DNA of 64,000 nucleotides from positions 90,978-154,977 of the forward strand of contig JAEZKZ010000082.1 in the NCBI GenBank assembly GCA_023415305.1, given 5' to 3'. Shown in pieces: positions 26,766-36,174 of this stretch. The stretch comes from Bacillota bacterium. GTDB taxonomy: Bacteria; Bacillota; Clostridia; Acetivibrionales; DSM-1351. The translations under genes were made by a program, and so were the position numbers. Numbering within the stretch: the first letter of the stretch is position 1; every line of letters starts with the position of its first letter. Below the pieces are notes generated by a model. The model worked only from the letters and a program-made list of their open reading frames with translations. It did no database searches and was not told the origin of the DNA.

Positions 26766-28082
26766 ATGAAACAAAGAGTAAAACTGGGCGTCGTATGCCT
26801 GACCAGAACTACATATGAGTATAAAACAGCACAGGCAATGTATAACAAGACAATTGAAGACCTCAAAAGGCTGCCTGATGTGGACTATACATTCATAGAA
26901 GATTGTGTAATTGAAATAAAAGATGCGGAAGAAGCTGCAATTAAACTGTTATCAGCTAATGTAGATGGTGTGGTTATTATTAGTGGTACCTTCCATTTAG
27001 GTCATTTGGCCTTGATTTTTGCTAAATATATTAAAAAACCGTTTCTACTTTGGGCATATAATGAGCTCCCCTATGATGGCGGTAAAATCCGGCTGAATGC
27101 TGTTTGCGGCTTGAATCTCAATGCTTCGAATCTTTATAAGACCGGCAAGGATGATTACTCCTGCACTATAGGTGACAGCATTGATGAAAAATGGATAGAT
27201 GCATTAAGAGTAAAGGTTGCTCTCCAAAATGCGAAGGTAGGACTTGTAGGCTATCGTGCCCACGGATTTTTCAATGTTGGTGTCGATGACATGGATATTT
27301 ATCAAAAAACAGGTATCCTGATAGATCATTATGAAATTGCAGATATGTTTTCACAGCCTGTAACTGATATCGAGATTGAGGAAGAAGAAAAAGAAGTCAG
27401 GACCTTATTTATATGTAAGGATGTAAATGATACACAGGTTAAAAAGGTTGCTCGGCTCTGTGTAAGTGCTACCAGGTTTGTTGAGAAAAATGGTCTTACA
27501 GCGGTAGCTGTAAGATGTTGGCCTGAATTTGCGGCGAATTATGGGATTTCACCCTGTGCTGCAATGTCTATTCTCCAGTCAAAAGGAATAATTTTATCCT
27601 GTGAGGGTGATATTGAGGGTGCTCTCTCCATGCTGGCCGGTGCGGCGTTAGGCGCAGAAACACCGTTCCTTGCAGACCTGTCACAGGTTGATCTTCAGGA
27701 AGATTTTGCTCTTATGTGGCATTGCGGTGTTGCGCCGGCAAATTTGTGGGACGGAAAGAGTGAAAGAACTCTTGATACCTATTTTGCCGGAGGAAAGGGT
27801 GTAACTGCAGGCTTTGTAATGAAAGAGGGTCATGTTAATCTTATGAGATTTGATACTGCCCGTGGAAAAACCAGATTGTTCCTTGCAGCCGGTGAGTCCA
27901 TAGAAATGAAAAAACAGCTCTGCGGAACATACACAAAGGTAAAATTTGAGCAGAACATCAATGACTTATTGAATACAGTGACAGAAACAGGTGTGGCGCA
28001 CCACCTGGCCATGCTGTACGGGGAGTACAGGGACGTATTAAAGCTTGCAGCAAAAATGATGAACTATGAGGTTATAGAGTAG
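26766..28082 (+). CDS. L-fucose/L-arabinose-isomerase-fold protein, candidate sulfoquinovose isomerase
   Basis: 438 residues from ATG 26766 (GGGAG upstream). The N-terminal domains have the Rossmann-like pattern of the fucose isomerase family (LGVVCLTRTTYEYKTAQAM; GVVIISGTFHLGHLALIF). C-terminal metal-ligand candidates are the Glu of RCWPEF, the acidic pair in CEGDIEGA and the His of MWHCG. To my knowledge the sulfoquinovose-sulfofructose isomerases of the sulfo-transaldolase pathway belong to this fold. It lies between two transaldolase genes. Isomerisation of another sugar is possible. Confidence 0.8.
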   Translation: MKQRVKLGVVCLTRTTYEYKTAQAMYNKTIEDLKRLPDVDYTFIEDCVIEIKDAEEAAIKLLSANVDGVVIISGTFHLGHLALIFAKYIKKPFLLWAYNELPYDGGKIRLNAVCGLNLNASNLYKTGKDDYSCTIGDSIDEKWIDALRVKVALQNAKVGLVGYRAHGFFNVGVDDMDIYQKTGILIDHYEIADMFSQPVTDIEIEEEEKEVRTLFICKDVNDTQVKKVARLCVSATRFVEKNGLTAVAVRCWPEFAANYGISPCAAMSILQSKGIILSCEGDIEGALSMLAGAALGAETPFLADLSQVDLQEDFALMWHCGVAPANLWDGKSERTLDTYFAGGKGVTAGFVMKEGHVNLMRFDTARGKTRLFLAAGESIEMKKQLCGTYTKVKFEQNINDLLNTVTETGVAHHLAMLYGEYRDVLKLAAKMMNYEVIE

Positions 28083-28170
28083 GGAAAATATATGGGCAAT
28101 TACTGTCAGCTTGTCAGCTAATGGTAATTGCCTTAACAAAAGTACCTTAAAAATATAGGGGGTTAAAATA

Positions 28171-29235
28171 ATGAGCACATTCAAAGGCAAATTACATGAA
28201 ACAGTAGTTAAATTTCCAAACACCGATATATGGATGGATTCCTGCGGGGAAAATGAATTGAACTATGCACTTGAAAGGGGCTGTGTTGGTGCTACCAGTA
28301 ATCCTGCCATAGTAGGTTCGGTTATTAAGGGAGAGCTGTCCATATGGGAAGGCCGTATAAAAGAAATGGTGGCTGAAAGAAATGACATGACCGAAGAGGA
28401 TGTGGCCTGGGCCCTGATTTATGAAATAGGTACCCTTAGATCAAAAAAACTTCTTCCTATTTTTAATGAATCAAAGGGTAAAAAGGGCAGATTGTCAATT
28501 CAGACTAATCCCAAGTATTACAGAGATACCGAAAAAATGCTGCTGCAGGCAGAAATTATAAATAGTCTTGGGGAAAATATGCAGATAAAGATGCCTGCTT
28601 CGGAAGCTGGAATTAAGGCAATGGAGGAAGCAACCTATAGGGGAATCAGCATAAATGCTACGGTTTCTTTCACAGTTGCTCAGGCTGTTGCAGTTGCCGA
28701 GGCTGTTGAAAGAGGCTTGAAGAGAAGAGCAGCTGAAGGTCTTTCTGCTGAAACCATGTCGCCTGTCTGTACAATAATGATAGGCAGGACTGATGATTGG
28801 ATGAAGAAATATACAGACGAACAGGATATAATAGTTGATCCTGAAAGCTTGGAATGGGCAGGCATAGCAGTGATGAAAGAAGCCTACAGAATCTATAAGG
28901 AAAGAGGCTATAAAACCAGATTACTGTCAGCAGCATGCAGAAACCATCATCATTGGTCACAATTGATAGGTGGAGATTTGTCAATGACTATTCCTTTCAA
29001 CTGGCATAAAAAATTGAACTCCTGCGAGGTTGAGGTTGCAAGCAGAATACAGGAGCCTGTTAAAGAAGCATATATGGAGCAGCTCAGAAGAATCAGTGAG
29101 TTTGGAAAATCCTTTGACGAACATGGTATGAAGGCTTGCGAGTTTGAAAAATATGGTGGTTTCCGAACTACAGTATCCGGATTTATCGGTGGCTATGATG
29201 AATTATTAAAACTCGTAAGGGGATACATGATTTAA
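28171..29235 (+). CDS. tal: transaldolase
   Basis: 354 residues, full-length TalB-like. Substrate loop GATSNPAIVGSV; Schiff-base Lys K140 in IKMPASEAGIKAME; ISINATVSFTVAQAVAVAEA; MIGRTDDW keeps the phosphate-contacting Arg. It should transfer dihydroxyacetone between sugar phosphates, which would recycle xylulose 5-phosphate made by transketolase. Its contrast with the FSA-like neighbour suggests a division of labour. The last A of its stop is the first base of the EamA start (TAATG). Confidence 0.9.
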   Translation: MSTFKGKLHETVVKFPNTDIWMDSCGENELNYALERGCVGATSNPAIVGSVIKGELSIWEGRIKEMVAERNDMTEEDVAWALIYEIGTLRSKKLLPIFNESKGKKGRLSIQTNPKYYRDTEKMLLQAEIINSLGENMQIKMPASEAGIKAMEEATYRGISINATVSFTVAQAVAVAEAVERGLKRRAAEGLSAETMSPVCTIMIGRTDDWMKKYTDEQDIIVDPESLEWAGIAVMKEAYRIYKERGYKTRLLSAACRNHHHWSQLIGGDLSMTIPFNWHKKLNSCEVEVASRIQEPVKEAYMEQLRRISEFGKSFDEHGMKACEFEKYGGFRTTVSGFIGGYDELLKLVRGYMI

Positions 29236-30170
29236 TGAAAATAAAACAAACAGCTCCTTTATTGCTATTAGCATTCATATGGGGATGCTATTATGTTGCA
29301 AGCCAAAAAGCCGTTTCGGAAATGTCGGTGTTTACAGTTGGAATTGTTATTCGTTTTATTACCATGCTTCTCCTGTCTGTAATAATGTTTAAAAGACACG
29401 AATTAAAGCTGTTGTTTAAAACAAAAGGCATTTTATTGAGATTAATACTGATTGGGGTTCTTGGTTTCTCACTGGATCTGACGGCCTTCATTGGTCTTGG
29501 TCTTTCCCATGCAGGCGCCGGTACTGCTTTATTAAAGTGTGATATTATATTTGTCAACCTGATGTCAGTTATAATTTACAAGGAAAAATTCACAAAGCTG
29601 GACTGGACATACACTCTTATAATGCTCTTTGGTGTTCTTATGGTTATGGGAATTGATTTCAGTCAGCTCAAAATCGGGAATAGGGCCGATATATTCTTTA
29701 TATTGAGTGCGTTGTTTGTATCAATTAATGCTTTTATTATTAAGAGCGTACAGTTGGATAAGAAGAATCCTGCAGCAGATAATGTGGTTGCATTTTATAA
29801 TAATTTTATAACAATGACGCTGTTTATTGTTACATCAGTTGTTATGGGGACCATGGGACAACTCAGCCTGTTGGCTGAAAATAGACCGCTTTTGGTGGCA
29901 GTTCTGGCTGCCGGATTGGGGCAGACTCTTATTTATATTGTTTATTACTATAACCTCAGGCGTTTTCCGGTTTGGATTGTAAAGGTATTCCTGCTTTTGA
30001 TGCCTATTGTTGCAACAATAGTAGCTTTTATCCTCTTTGGAGATGTTATGGTGCTGGGGCAGTATGTCGGAATGGCTATAGTATTGGCAGGTGCGTTTGG
30101 GATATTGCTTGAACAAAAGAAAAAAGCTGAAATGCAAAAAAGTAGAAAAGCTGAAATGCAGAAAAGCTGA
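29235..30170 (+). CDS. EamA/DMT-family transporter
   Basis: 311 residues with ten hydrophobic spans in two EamA repeats. The N-terminal repeat has LAFIWGCYYVASQKA and GLSHAGAGTALLK. The C-terminus ends in a duplicated KAEMQKS sequence. As the last gene of the operon, translationally coupled to tal, it most likely exports an end product such as isethionate or dihydroxypropanesulfonate; import is possible. Substrate is inferred only from context. Confidence 0.85.
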   Translation: MKIKQTAPLLLLAFIWGCYYVASQKAVSEMSVFTVGIVIRFITMLLLSVIMFKRHELKLLFKTKGILLRLILIGVLGFSLDLTAFIGLGLSHAGAGTALLKCDIIFVNLMSVIIYKEKFTKLDWTYTLIMLFGVLMVMGIDFSQLKIGNRADIFFILSALFVSINAFIIKSVQLDKKNPAADNVVAFYNNFITMTLFIVTSVVMGTMGQLSLLAENRPLLVAVLAAGLGQTLIYIVYYYNLRRFPVWIVKVFLLLMPIVATIVAFILFGDVMVLGQYVGMAIVLAGAFGILLEQKKKAEMQKSRKAEMQKS

Positions 30171-30218
30171 ATGATGAAATGCGTATAAGTTGATATTCAT
30201 AAAACGGATTAGTTAACT

Positions 30219-30253
30219 AAAAGCTTCCTCACGTACATTGTGAGGAAGCTTTT
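30219..30253. terminator. bidirectional terminator between eamA and the ROK gene
   Basis: A perfect 14-bp stem (AAAAGCTTCCTCAC, 30219-30232, and its complement 30240-30253) around a seven-base loop. Both arms end in A/T runs, so it works on both strands. Confidence 0.92.
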
Positions 30254-30287
30254 GTGAATTACCTGAGTTGTAAAGATTATTCTGTAA

Positions 30288-31526
30288 CTATTCTTTTAAG
30301 TCTATCAAGCCGCCGTTTTCAAAGAAATAGTTAATTATTGTGGAGGCAGGCCCCTGTGTTTCCAATTGTAAATTAAATTTACTGAAGGTTACCTTTTCAT
30401 AACCTGAGTAATTGGACAAATGTATATACAAATTCTTTCGGAACTTGTCGTTCTCAAAAAGTTCTCCGTATAAAATTATTGATTTGGGATCAAATAAGCA
30501 CATGGCATTTTTTATTGCAATAGACAAAAAATAAATAGATCTGTCTATTATGTCCTCTATCAGTTTATCTCCATCCTGATACGCCTTTATGATATTTTTG
30601 ATATTTATATTTTCTGTGTTCCCCTCGGTATATGAAAAGAGATAAGGTGTCAGCTTGTTTGATAATATGTTGGCTGCATTTCTTTCTATGGCATCGTAGC
30701 CGGCAATTGTTTCAAGACATCCTCTATTGCCGCACTCACATATTACACCATTTGGATCGGCAATAGTATGACCAAGTTGAATGGCGTTAAAATCAAATAC
30801 GCTTAACTTGTCCTGATAGAATACTCTGGCGGCACCTACACCCGGACCGTATTTTATAAACAACATATCCTTTGGGTGCTCTATATGGGCAAAAAAACTC
30901 TCCCCATGGGCCAGGGAACAAATGTTGTTTGTTAATATAACGGGAACTTTCATTCTTTTTTGAACATATTCAACAACATTGACATTATCCTCCCAGACGT
31001 TATATGAGTTAATACTTATTCCGGCTCTGGAATTTACAATACCCTTGACACTTACGCCAACACCAAGGATGGTTCTCGTTCTGACTATATCATAATTAAT
31101 AAGATTTTGTTCCAGGATTGTACATACCTTATCCAGTATGGCTGCAGATTTTCTGTGACAATCTGCAGTAAACACCGTATCCTCAAAGATAACAGTATTA
31201 TTTAAGTCCATACAAAGAATTTGAAACTTGTGGGTGCTTATATAGATACCAATGGTTGCATATTTTTTTCTGTTAATATCCAGAAGAATTTCCTTTCGAC
31301 CCTTACGATTATTATTTTGTTCAACTGCCGATTCAACGAGAATCCCTTCGTTAATAAGGTCGGTTGTAATTAAGGTAATAGCAGCAGGAGTTAAATTGAG
31401 CTTATTTGCTATCTCCTTTCTGGAGATTCCCCCGGAGCGATATATCAAATAAAGGATAGAACTTCTGTTTTTAATTTTAACTCCCAGCATATTTATTCCA
31501 TTTGCAGATTGATCCATAGTTATCAC
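30288..31526 (-). CDS. ROK-family transcriptional repressor
   Basis: 412 residues. The N-terminal winged helix (ILYLIYRSGGISRKEIANKLNLTPAAITLITTDLI) is followed by a sugar-kinase-like ROK domain with the zinc motif CECGNRGCLE and a preceding His (LGHTIADPNG). This is the XylR/NagC layout. It is read away from the ABC importer after DUF4867 and towards eamA. It probably represses the flanking operons until a sugar or sugar derivative binds. The ATP motif DxGxT is weak (GIYISTHKF), as in pure regulators. Confidence 0.92.
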   Translation of the reverse strand: MITMDQSANGINMLGVKIKNRSSILYLIYRSGGISRKEIANKLNLTPAAITLITTDLINEGILVESAVEQNNNRKGRKEILLDINRKKYATIGIYISTHKFQILCMDLNNTVIFEDTVFTADCHRKSAAILDKVCTILEQNLINYDIVRTRTILGVGVSVKGIVNSRAGISINSYNVWEDNVNVVEYVQKRMKVPVILTNNICSLAHGESFFAHIEHPKDMLFIKYGPGVGAARVFYQDKLSVFDFNAIQLGHTIADPNGVICECGNRGCLETIAGYDAIERNAANILSNKLTPYLFSYTEGNTENINIKNIIKAYQDGDKLIEDIIDRSIYFLSIAIKNAMCLFDPKSIILYGELFENDKFRKNLYIHLSNYSGYEKVTFSKFNLQLETQGPASTIINYFFENGGLIDLKE

Positions 31527-31561
31527 TTCTTTTCGTTAGATTATAGTACTTCATAGAAAAA

Positions 31562-32227
31562 TTATTTATACTTTATTTCAAAATTTTTCCCAATTATTCC
31601 AATATGTGCTCCATTAGCTGCCGGAATACTTTCCTCATGAGCAATTAACCACTTGTTCTGCATCCATAAAAGCCTATCCTCTTCAGAGTGGGGTGCTGGA
31701 ATAGAACTGAGAGGCTGGTTGGTTCCCTCAGGAAGTACTATAATACTCTTAAATCCCGCATCTGATACTTTACAGGGGGCAAAATGCAGTGTAGTGCCAT
31801 ATAATTCAACAGCAGTTCCGCCAGGAACATAAAAAATCTCAGTCGATTCGCTTGGCAGTTGATTATTCCTAATATCACGTATATCTGCTAAAATAAGTAC
31901 CAGTTCTGATACAGCTACGTCTATCTCAGAACCTTTATGGTATTCAAGAGCATTGAGTTTACTGCTGTTACCGTTACAATAGCCTATCTGAACAGGCATG
32001 TTGCCATAAAATACAGTGCTAAGCTCCTTTGCAATAGAAGTGCTCATTAAATCAACATCACATGCAACATACACATTACCAGAATCAGGAATACATTTGG
32101 TATTCATAATTTCAACACACTCAGAAAAGTCGTATTGGGCGAGTACTTTTCCGTACTTTAAAAACGAAGCATCAAATATACTTTTTATTTTCAGAGTAGG
32201 ATTGAATTGCTTTAAATTGTTCAACAT
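31562..32227 (-). CDS. DUF4867 family protein
   Basis: 221 residues. The pattern MPVQIGYCNGNSSKLNALEYHKGSEI, then FYVPGGTAVELYGTTLHFAPCKV and NKWLIAHEE, is what I know as DUF4867, a cupin-like family found near carbohydrate genes in Firmicutes. The YHKGSE and LH residues could bind a metal in a barrel, which would fit a sugar isomerase, epimerase or ring-opening role. Upstream of ROK on the same strand (35-base gap), so one operon. No function is established to my knowledge. Confidence 0.7.
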   Translation of the reverse strand: MLNNLKQFNPTLKIKSIFDASFLKYGKVLAQYDFSECVEIMNTKCIPDSGNVYVACDVDLMSTSIAKELSTVFYGNMPVQIGYCNGNSSKLNALEYHKGSEIDVAVSELVLILADIRDIRNNQLPSESTEIFYVPGGTAVELYGTTLHFAPCKVSDAGFKSIIVLPEGTNQPLSSIPAPHSEEDRLLWMQNKWLIAHEESIPAANGAHIGIIGKNFEIKYK

Positions 32228-32611
32228 AGAGTTCTCCTTATAATTATATTATATTGTAATAAAATATAAAGCTTTCTACACGATATATGGTGATAATTCT
32301 AAATTTAATACTATAAAAGAGGAATTAATTATAAGTGTTAATAAAAGAGTTAGAAAAAATATTATGTAGAACTTTATTTAAGAATATCACAGTAATCAAA
32401 ATCTTTCAATCATTGAACTTAAAATAACTGGGGATGTAGAAGTAACATGACTGAACCTGAGATAGAATATCCGGTGTGGTAATCGCATCTGTAATTGAAA
32501 AGTGTATTTACATAATTAAATTGTTTAAACAAATAATCTGTTAATTTGAAGCACATAATATGATAAAACATAATAAATGTATTATAAAGTCGAAAAATAT
32601 AAAATAACTGC

Positions 32612-32640
32612 TTTACTTTTTATTGAATATGATATATAAT
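32612..32640 (+). promoter_or_regulatory. probable promoter of the ABC importer operon
   Basis: TTTACT (32612-32617), a 17-base spacer and TATAAT (32635-32640). The leader would be about 240 bases. The rest of the 660-base divergent gap (32228-32889) is A/T-rich; only the palindrome at 32747 stands out. Confidence 0.6.
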
Positions 32641-32746
32641 TTCCATTGTAAGCGAATTATTTTTGGTCAATATGCATAAGTTGTTGTCACCTAGATTTTA
32701 CAGGAGGCAGCAATAACTATAGCAGTTGCCGTCAAGTTTTTATTTT

Positions 32747-32785
32747 TTTACTCAATAAATTAAAGGCTTTAATTTATTGAGTAAA
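32747..32785. promoter_or_regulatory. 39-base perfect palindrome upstream of the ABC importer
   Basis: A 19-base arm beginning TTTACTCAATAAATTAAAG, one central G, and the exact complement. It lies in the predicted leader about 105 bases before the binding-protein gene, with no T-run after it on either strand. Probably an operator, with the adjacent ROK repressor the first candidate, or a stable RNA hairpin. Confidence 0.65.
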
Positions 32786-32889
32786 GGGTAAAAAGCCCTG
32801 AAAATAGAACTTGGACCCACATGCTAAATTTTATACAATAGGGTCAAAATTAAATTCGTAAAATAAAATAAGGAAGAAGGATAACAATT

Positions 32890-34209
32890 ATGGGGAAGAT
32901 TATCAAGCGTATTGTGGCAGTAATGTTAGTTCTTACTATGACAATGGTGATTTTTACAGCATGCGGTAAATCTGAAGTAAGCCAGTCGACAACTTCTACT
33001 TCGAATTCTTCAGGTACTGAGACGCAAGTAACTGATGAAAAGATTGAAATCACCTTCCCAAGCATTTGGGTTGGAACTGATGGAAAAGCAAAAGTGTTTG
33101 GTCAAATGGTAGAATCATTTAATAAGGAAAATGAATCTAAAATTGAAGTAAAAATCGAAGAATACACTGATTACGATGCCTATGAAGATAAAATAAGGGC
33201 TATGATATCTACAGGTAATGCCCCGGATATTTTCACCTTCAAATCATTCGCAGACTTACAATTATATTCTAAATCAGAAAAGTTGATGGATCTTACCTCG
33301 TACTTGGCTGATAAGGAATGGTCAGATAAATTTGCAGAGGGTGTATTAAAGGCAGCTCAGTATGAAGGCAAAAACTATGCAATTCCTTATGAGAATGCCG
33401 TTATTGCAATTATGTTTAATAAGAAATTATTAAATAACGCTGGGATAACTACCATTCCAACTACCTATGAAGAGTTATGGAAAGCCTGTGATGCATTAAA
33501 AGCAAAAGGAATATTCCCAACTGCTCAGATGACAAATAAAAATGCCTGGACCTCAATGCTCTGGTATTCTTACGCACTAGCAGCAGTAGGAGGCCCTGAT
33601 GTTTATGAAAAAGGCCTGGATGATCCAGCGTTTTTAGAAGCCGCAAAAATCACGCAGAAGATGTTTACTTACACCTCTCCTGATGCGGTTGGAGCAGATG
33701 CTACAGTTGTAAACGGACACTTCTTTAATGAAAGATCTGCAGTGTATACCAATGGATCATGGATTTTGTCAAGAATTAAAACTGAAGGTGTTCCAGGTTT
33801 GTATGACAATCTCGCTATCAGCGCCGGTTTAGGCTACAATGGCAGTAAGCCGGGAGCATATGTAAACGCAGTTCAGGCTTATATAGCTGTTGGTGAACAG
33901 AAGGATCCGGAAAAAATGGAAGCAATAATCAAGTTCTTAAAATATATCTGTGATGTTGACAGAGTGACTGAATTGTCCAACTCATCCGGCGCAATATTTA
34001 CTATCAAGTCAAAAATTACTGATCAGACAGAAAAGCTTCAGGCTACAATGATCGAACAAAGTACAGCTGCTCCATACATGATCGGAACTTTTGAGTCCAC
34101 TATGCCTACAAAGGTAGTAACTGCATTCCCACCTGCACTTGAAGGTCTTGTACTCGGAGAATTGACTCCTGAGCAATTTGTTGAGGCACTAAAGGCTGCA
34201 AATAAATAA
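32890..34209 (+). CDS. ABC sugar transporter, substrate-binding lipoprotein
   Basis: 439 residues. Signal peptide of a lipoprotein with lipobox FTAC near residues 22-25, then a Ser/Thr linker and a family 1 extracellular binding fold (GNAPDIFTFKSFADLQ, VNGHFFNERSAVYTNGSWIL). It feeds the two CUT1 permeases downstream. With the sulfoquinovosidase as last gene of the operon, sulfoquinovosyl glycerol is the likely ligand. No ATPase gene lies here; a shared MsmK-type ATPase elsewhere would be needed. Confidence 0.92.
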   Translation: MGKIIKRIVAVMLVLTMTMVIFTACGKSEVSQSTTSTSNSSGTETQVTDEKIEITFPSIWVGTDGKAKVFGQMVESFNKENESKIEVKIEEYTDYDAYEDKIRAMISTGNAPDIFTFKSFADLQLYSKSEKLMDLTSYLADKEWSDKFAEGVLKAAQYEGKNYAIPYENAVIAIMFNKKLLNNAGITTIPTTYEELWKACDALKAKGIFPTAQMTNKNAWTSMLWYSYALAAVGGPDVYEKGLDDPAFLEAAKITQKMFTYTSPDAVGADATVVNGHFFNERSAVYTNGSWILSRIKTEGVPGLYDNLAISAGLGYNGSKPGAYVNAVQAYIAVGEQKDPEKMEAIIKFLKYICDVDRVTELSNSSGAIFTIKSKITDQTEKLQATMIEQSTAAPYMIGTFESTMPTKVVTAFPPALEGLVLGELTPEQFVEALKAANK

Positions 34210-34295
34210 TATCAGTATAGTTAATATTCAAAAAATATATATAAAATATAAGTAAAATATATACACAAATAATAATACTTACTATAACAATCAAA

Positions 34296-34327
34296 TATTT
34301 TGGCAGGCTGAAAGGCCTGCCAAAATA
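34296..34327 (+). other. intercistronic hairpin after the binding-protein gene
   Basis: TATTTTGGCAGG (34296-34307) pairs with CCTGCCAAAATA (34316-34327). No T-run follows. Such stems often protect the upstream binding-protein message and raise its level over the permeases. Confidence 0.75.
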
Positions 34328-34379
34328 CAGATTACGACTATATTAATTTGAGTTGGTTTTGACGATGGAGGCAGGAGCG

Positions 34380-35252
34380 ATGGAAGTTAAAAAGCATGAC
34401 ATAAAAAACATCTTCATCTTTATATTACCAGGGCTAGCACTATTCACCCTATTCTTTATTATACCGGTAGGGTATGTAGCAATAACCAGCCTTTTTGAAT
34501 GGAATGGAATTACATCTCCAATATTTAAAGGTCTGTATAATTATGAAAATATCTTTGGTGATAAAGTGTTTTGGCGCAGTGTAAAAAATAATGTTCTGTG
34601 GGCTGTAGTTGCCGGAGGCGTGCAGGTTCCTCTTGCAATGCTTATGGCTTTGATATTATCAAAGAAACCTAGAGGTTGGCAGTTTTTCAGAACAGTGTAC
34701 TTTCTGCCACAGGTTATTTCAGGTATTGCTCTTGCGATGCTATGGTCGGCAATGTACAACAGTGAATTCGGTTTGATTAACGGTTTATTAAGAGCAGTTG
34801 GCCTTGGGGAATATGCAACAAATTGGCTTGGAAACATTAAAACAGCTTTTCCGTGTATGCTGATTTACTGGGTATTTTATGTGGGCTATTATATGGTCAT
34901 AATGCTGGCTGATATAACAAATATTGATGAAAGCTATTATGAAGCGGCCCAGATTGACGGTGCCGACGGTATACGACAACATATTCATATTACAATACCA
35001 TTAATAAGCGGTTCTTTTCAGACCTGTGTTACACTGGCAATGATTTTCGGATTAAGAACATTTGAACAGGTATTCCTGCTGACTAACGGAGGACCTGCAA
35101 ACAGAACTTCGGTGCTTGTACTTTATCTGTACAATCAAATGAAAACAAATGACTATGGTGGAGCAAATGCTTCCAGCGTTATGCTTATATTGACCGGGGC
35201 CTGTGTTATTTTAATTATTCGTGGAATATTTGCAAAATTAAATAAGGAGTAA
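34380..35252 (+). CDS. ABC sugar transporter permease 1 (CUT1, MalF-like)
   Basis: 290 residues from ATG 34380 (GGAGG eight bases upstream; the in-frame TTG 34353 is less likely). About six membrane spans. The ATPase-coupling loop EAAQIDGADGIRQHIHITIP is typical of binding-protein-dependent permeases. It follows the binding-protein gene and precedes the partner permease by 12 bases. Confidence 0.92.
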   Translation: MEVKKHDIKNIFIFILPGLALFTLFFIIPVGYVAITSLFEWNGITSPIFKGLYNYENIFGDKVFWRSVKNNVLWAVVAGGVQVPLAMLMALILSKKPRGWQFFRTVYFLPQVISGIALAMLWSAMYNSEFGLINGLLRAVGLGEYATNWLGNIKTAFPCMLIYWVFYVGYYMVIMLADITNIDESYYEAAQIDGADGIRQHIHITIPLISGSFQTCVTLAMIFGLRTFEQVFLLTNGGPANRTSVLVLYLYNQMKTNDYGGANASSVMLILTGACVILIIRGIFAKLNKE

Positions 35253-35264
35253 AGGAGGAGAAAT

Positions 35265-36134
35265 ATGTCGGCGAAAACTGCGCAATCAATTGTAAAAGAT
35301 AAAAAGAACATAAAAGATATAATATTTTCTTTTTTCAAATGGATTTTAATCATATTCTTTGCAGTATATACGTTGTTCCCACTGTTATGGCTTTTTATTA
35401 CATCATTAAAAACAAATGCGGAATATTTCAATAATCCATTTTCCTTACCTGCTGTACCACAATGGCAGAACTACGTAAATGCATTTCAACAGGCAAATTT
35501 AGGCAGAATGATTTCAAACTCGGTTATTGTTGCAATAGTGGCAACGGTTCTTAATGTTATGGTTGCTTCAATGTTGTCCTATTGTATATCCCGTTTTAAA
35601 TTTAAAGGAAGAGAAACTATTTTCACCTTTTTTTCGGTAGGTGTACTTGTTCCTCTTAATGCACTAATGGTTCCTTATTTTTCGATTTTCAGTAAAATCG
35701 GGCTGGTAGATTCACTGGCAGCATTAATTATACTATACGCTGCAATCGGTCTACCAATTTCAACTTTTATTATTCGTGGTTTTATGAAAAGCTTTCCGGC
35801 AGAGATTGAAGAGGCCGCTTATATTGACGGAAGCGGATTTTACGGAAGATTCTTTAAAATGATTTTACCCTTGACAAAAACAGGTCTGGTAACAGCAGCA
35901 ACCTTTGAATTTATAACCTGCTGGAACGAGTTTGTTTATGCCAATCTTCTGACTTCTTCACCAGCAACAAAAACTATACAGATAGGTATCAGATATTTTA
36001 CAAATCAGTTTACAACAGATTATGTTTCAATGTACGCTGCAATTATTATAAGTATAGCTCCAAGTATTATCGGGTATATGCTATTCCAGAAACAGGTTAT
36101 ATCAGGCTTGACCAGTGGTGCTGTAAAGGGTTAG
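35265..36134 (+). CDS. ABC sugar transporter permease 2 (CUT1, MalG-like)
   Basis: 289 residues with about six spans. The coupling loop is EAAYIDGSGFYGRFFKMILP and the C-terminus GLTSGAVKG is typical of MalG-like subunits. AAAGGAGGAG precedes the start. It forms the membrane channel with permease 1 and is followed 40 bases later by the glycosidase gene. Confidence 0.93.
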   Translation: MSAKTAQSIVKDKKNIKDIIFSFFKWILIIFFAVYTLFPLLWLFITSLKTNAEYFNNPFSLPAVPQWQNYVNAFQQANLGRMISNSVIVAIVATVLNVMVASMLSYCISRFKFKGRETIFTFFSVGVLVPLNALMVPYFSIFSKIGLVDSLAALIILYAAIGLPISTFIIRGFMKSFPAEIEEAAYIDGSGFYGRFFKMILPLTKTGLVTAATFEFITCWNEFVYANLLTSSPATKTIQIGIRYFTNQFTTDYVSMYAAIIISIAPSIIGYMLFQKQVISGLTSGAVKG

Positions 36135-36174
36135 AAACATTGATTTTCACTGTAAATATACCAGGAGGAGAGAC

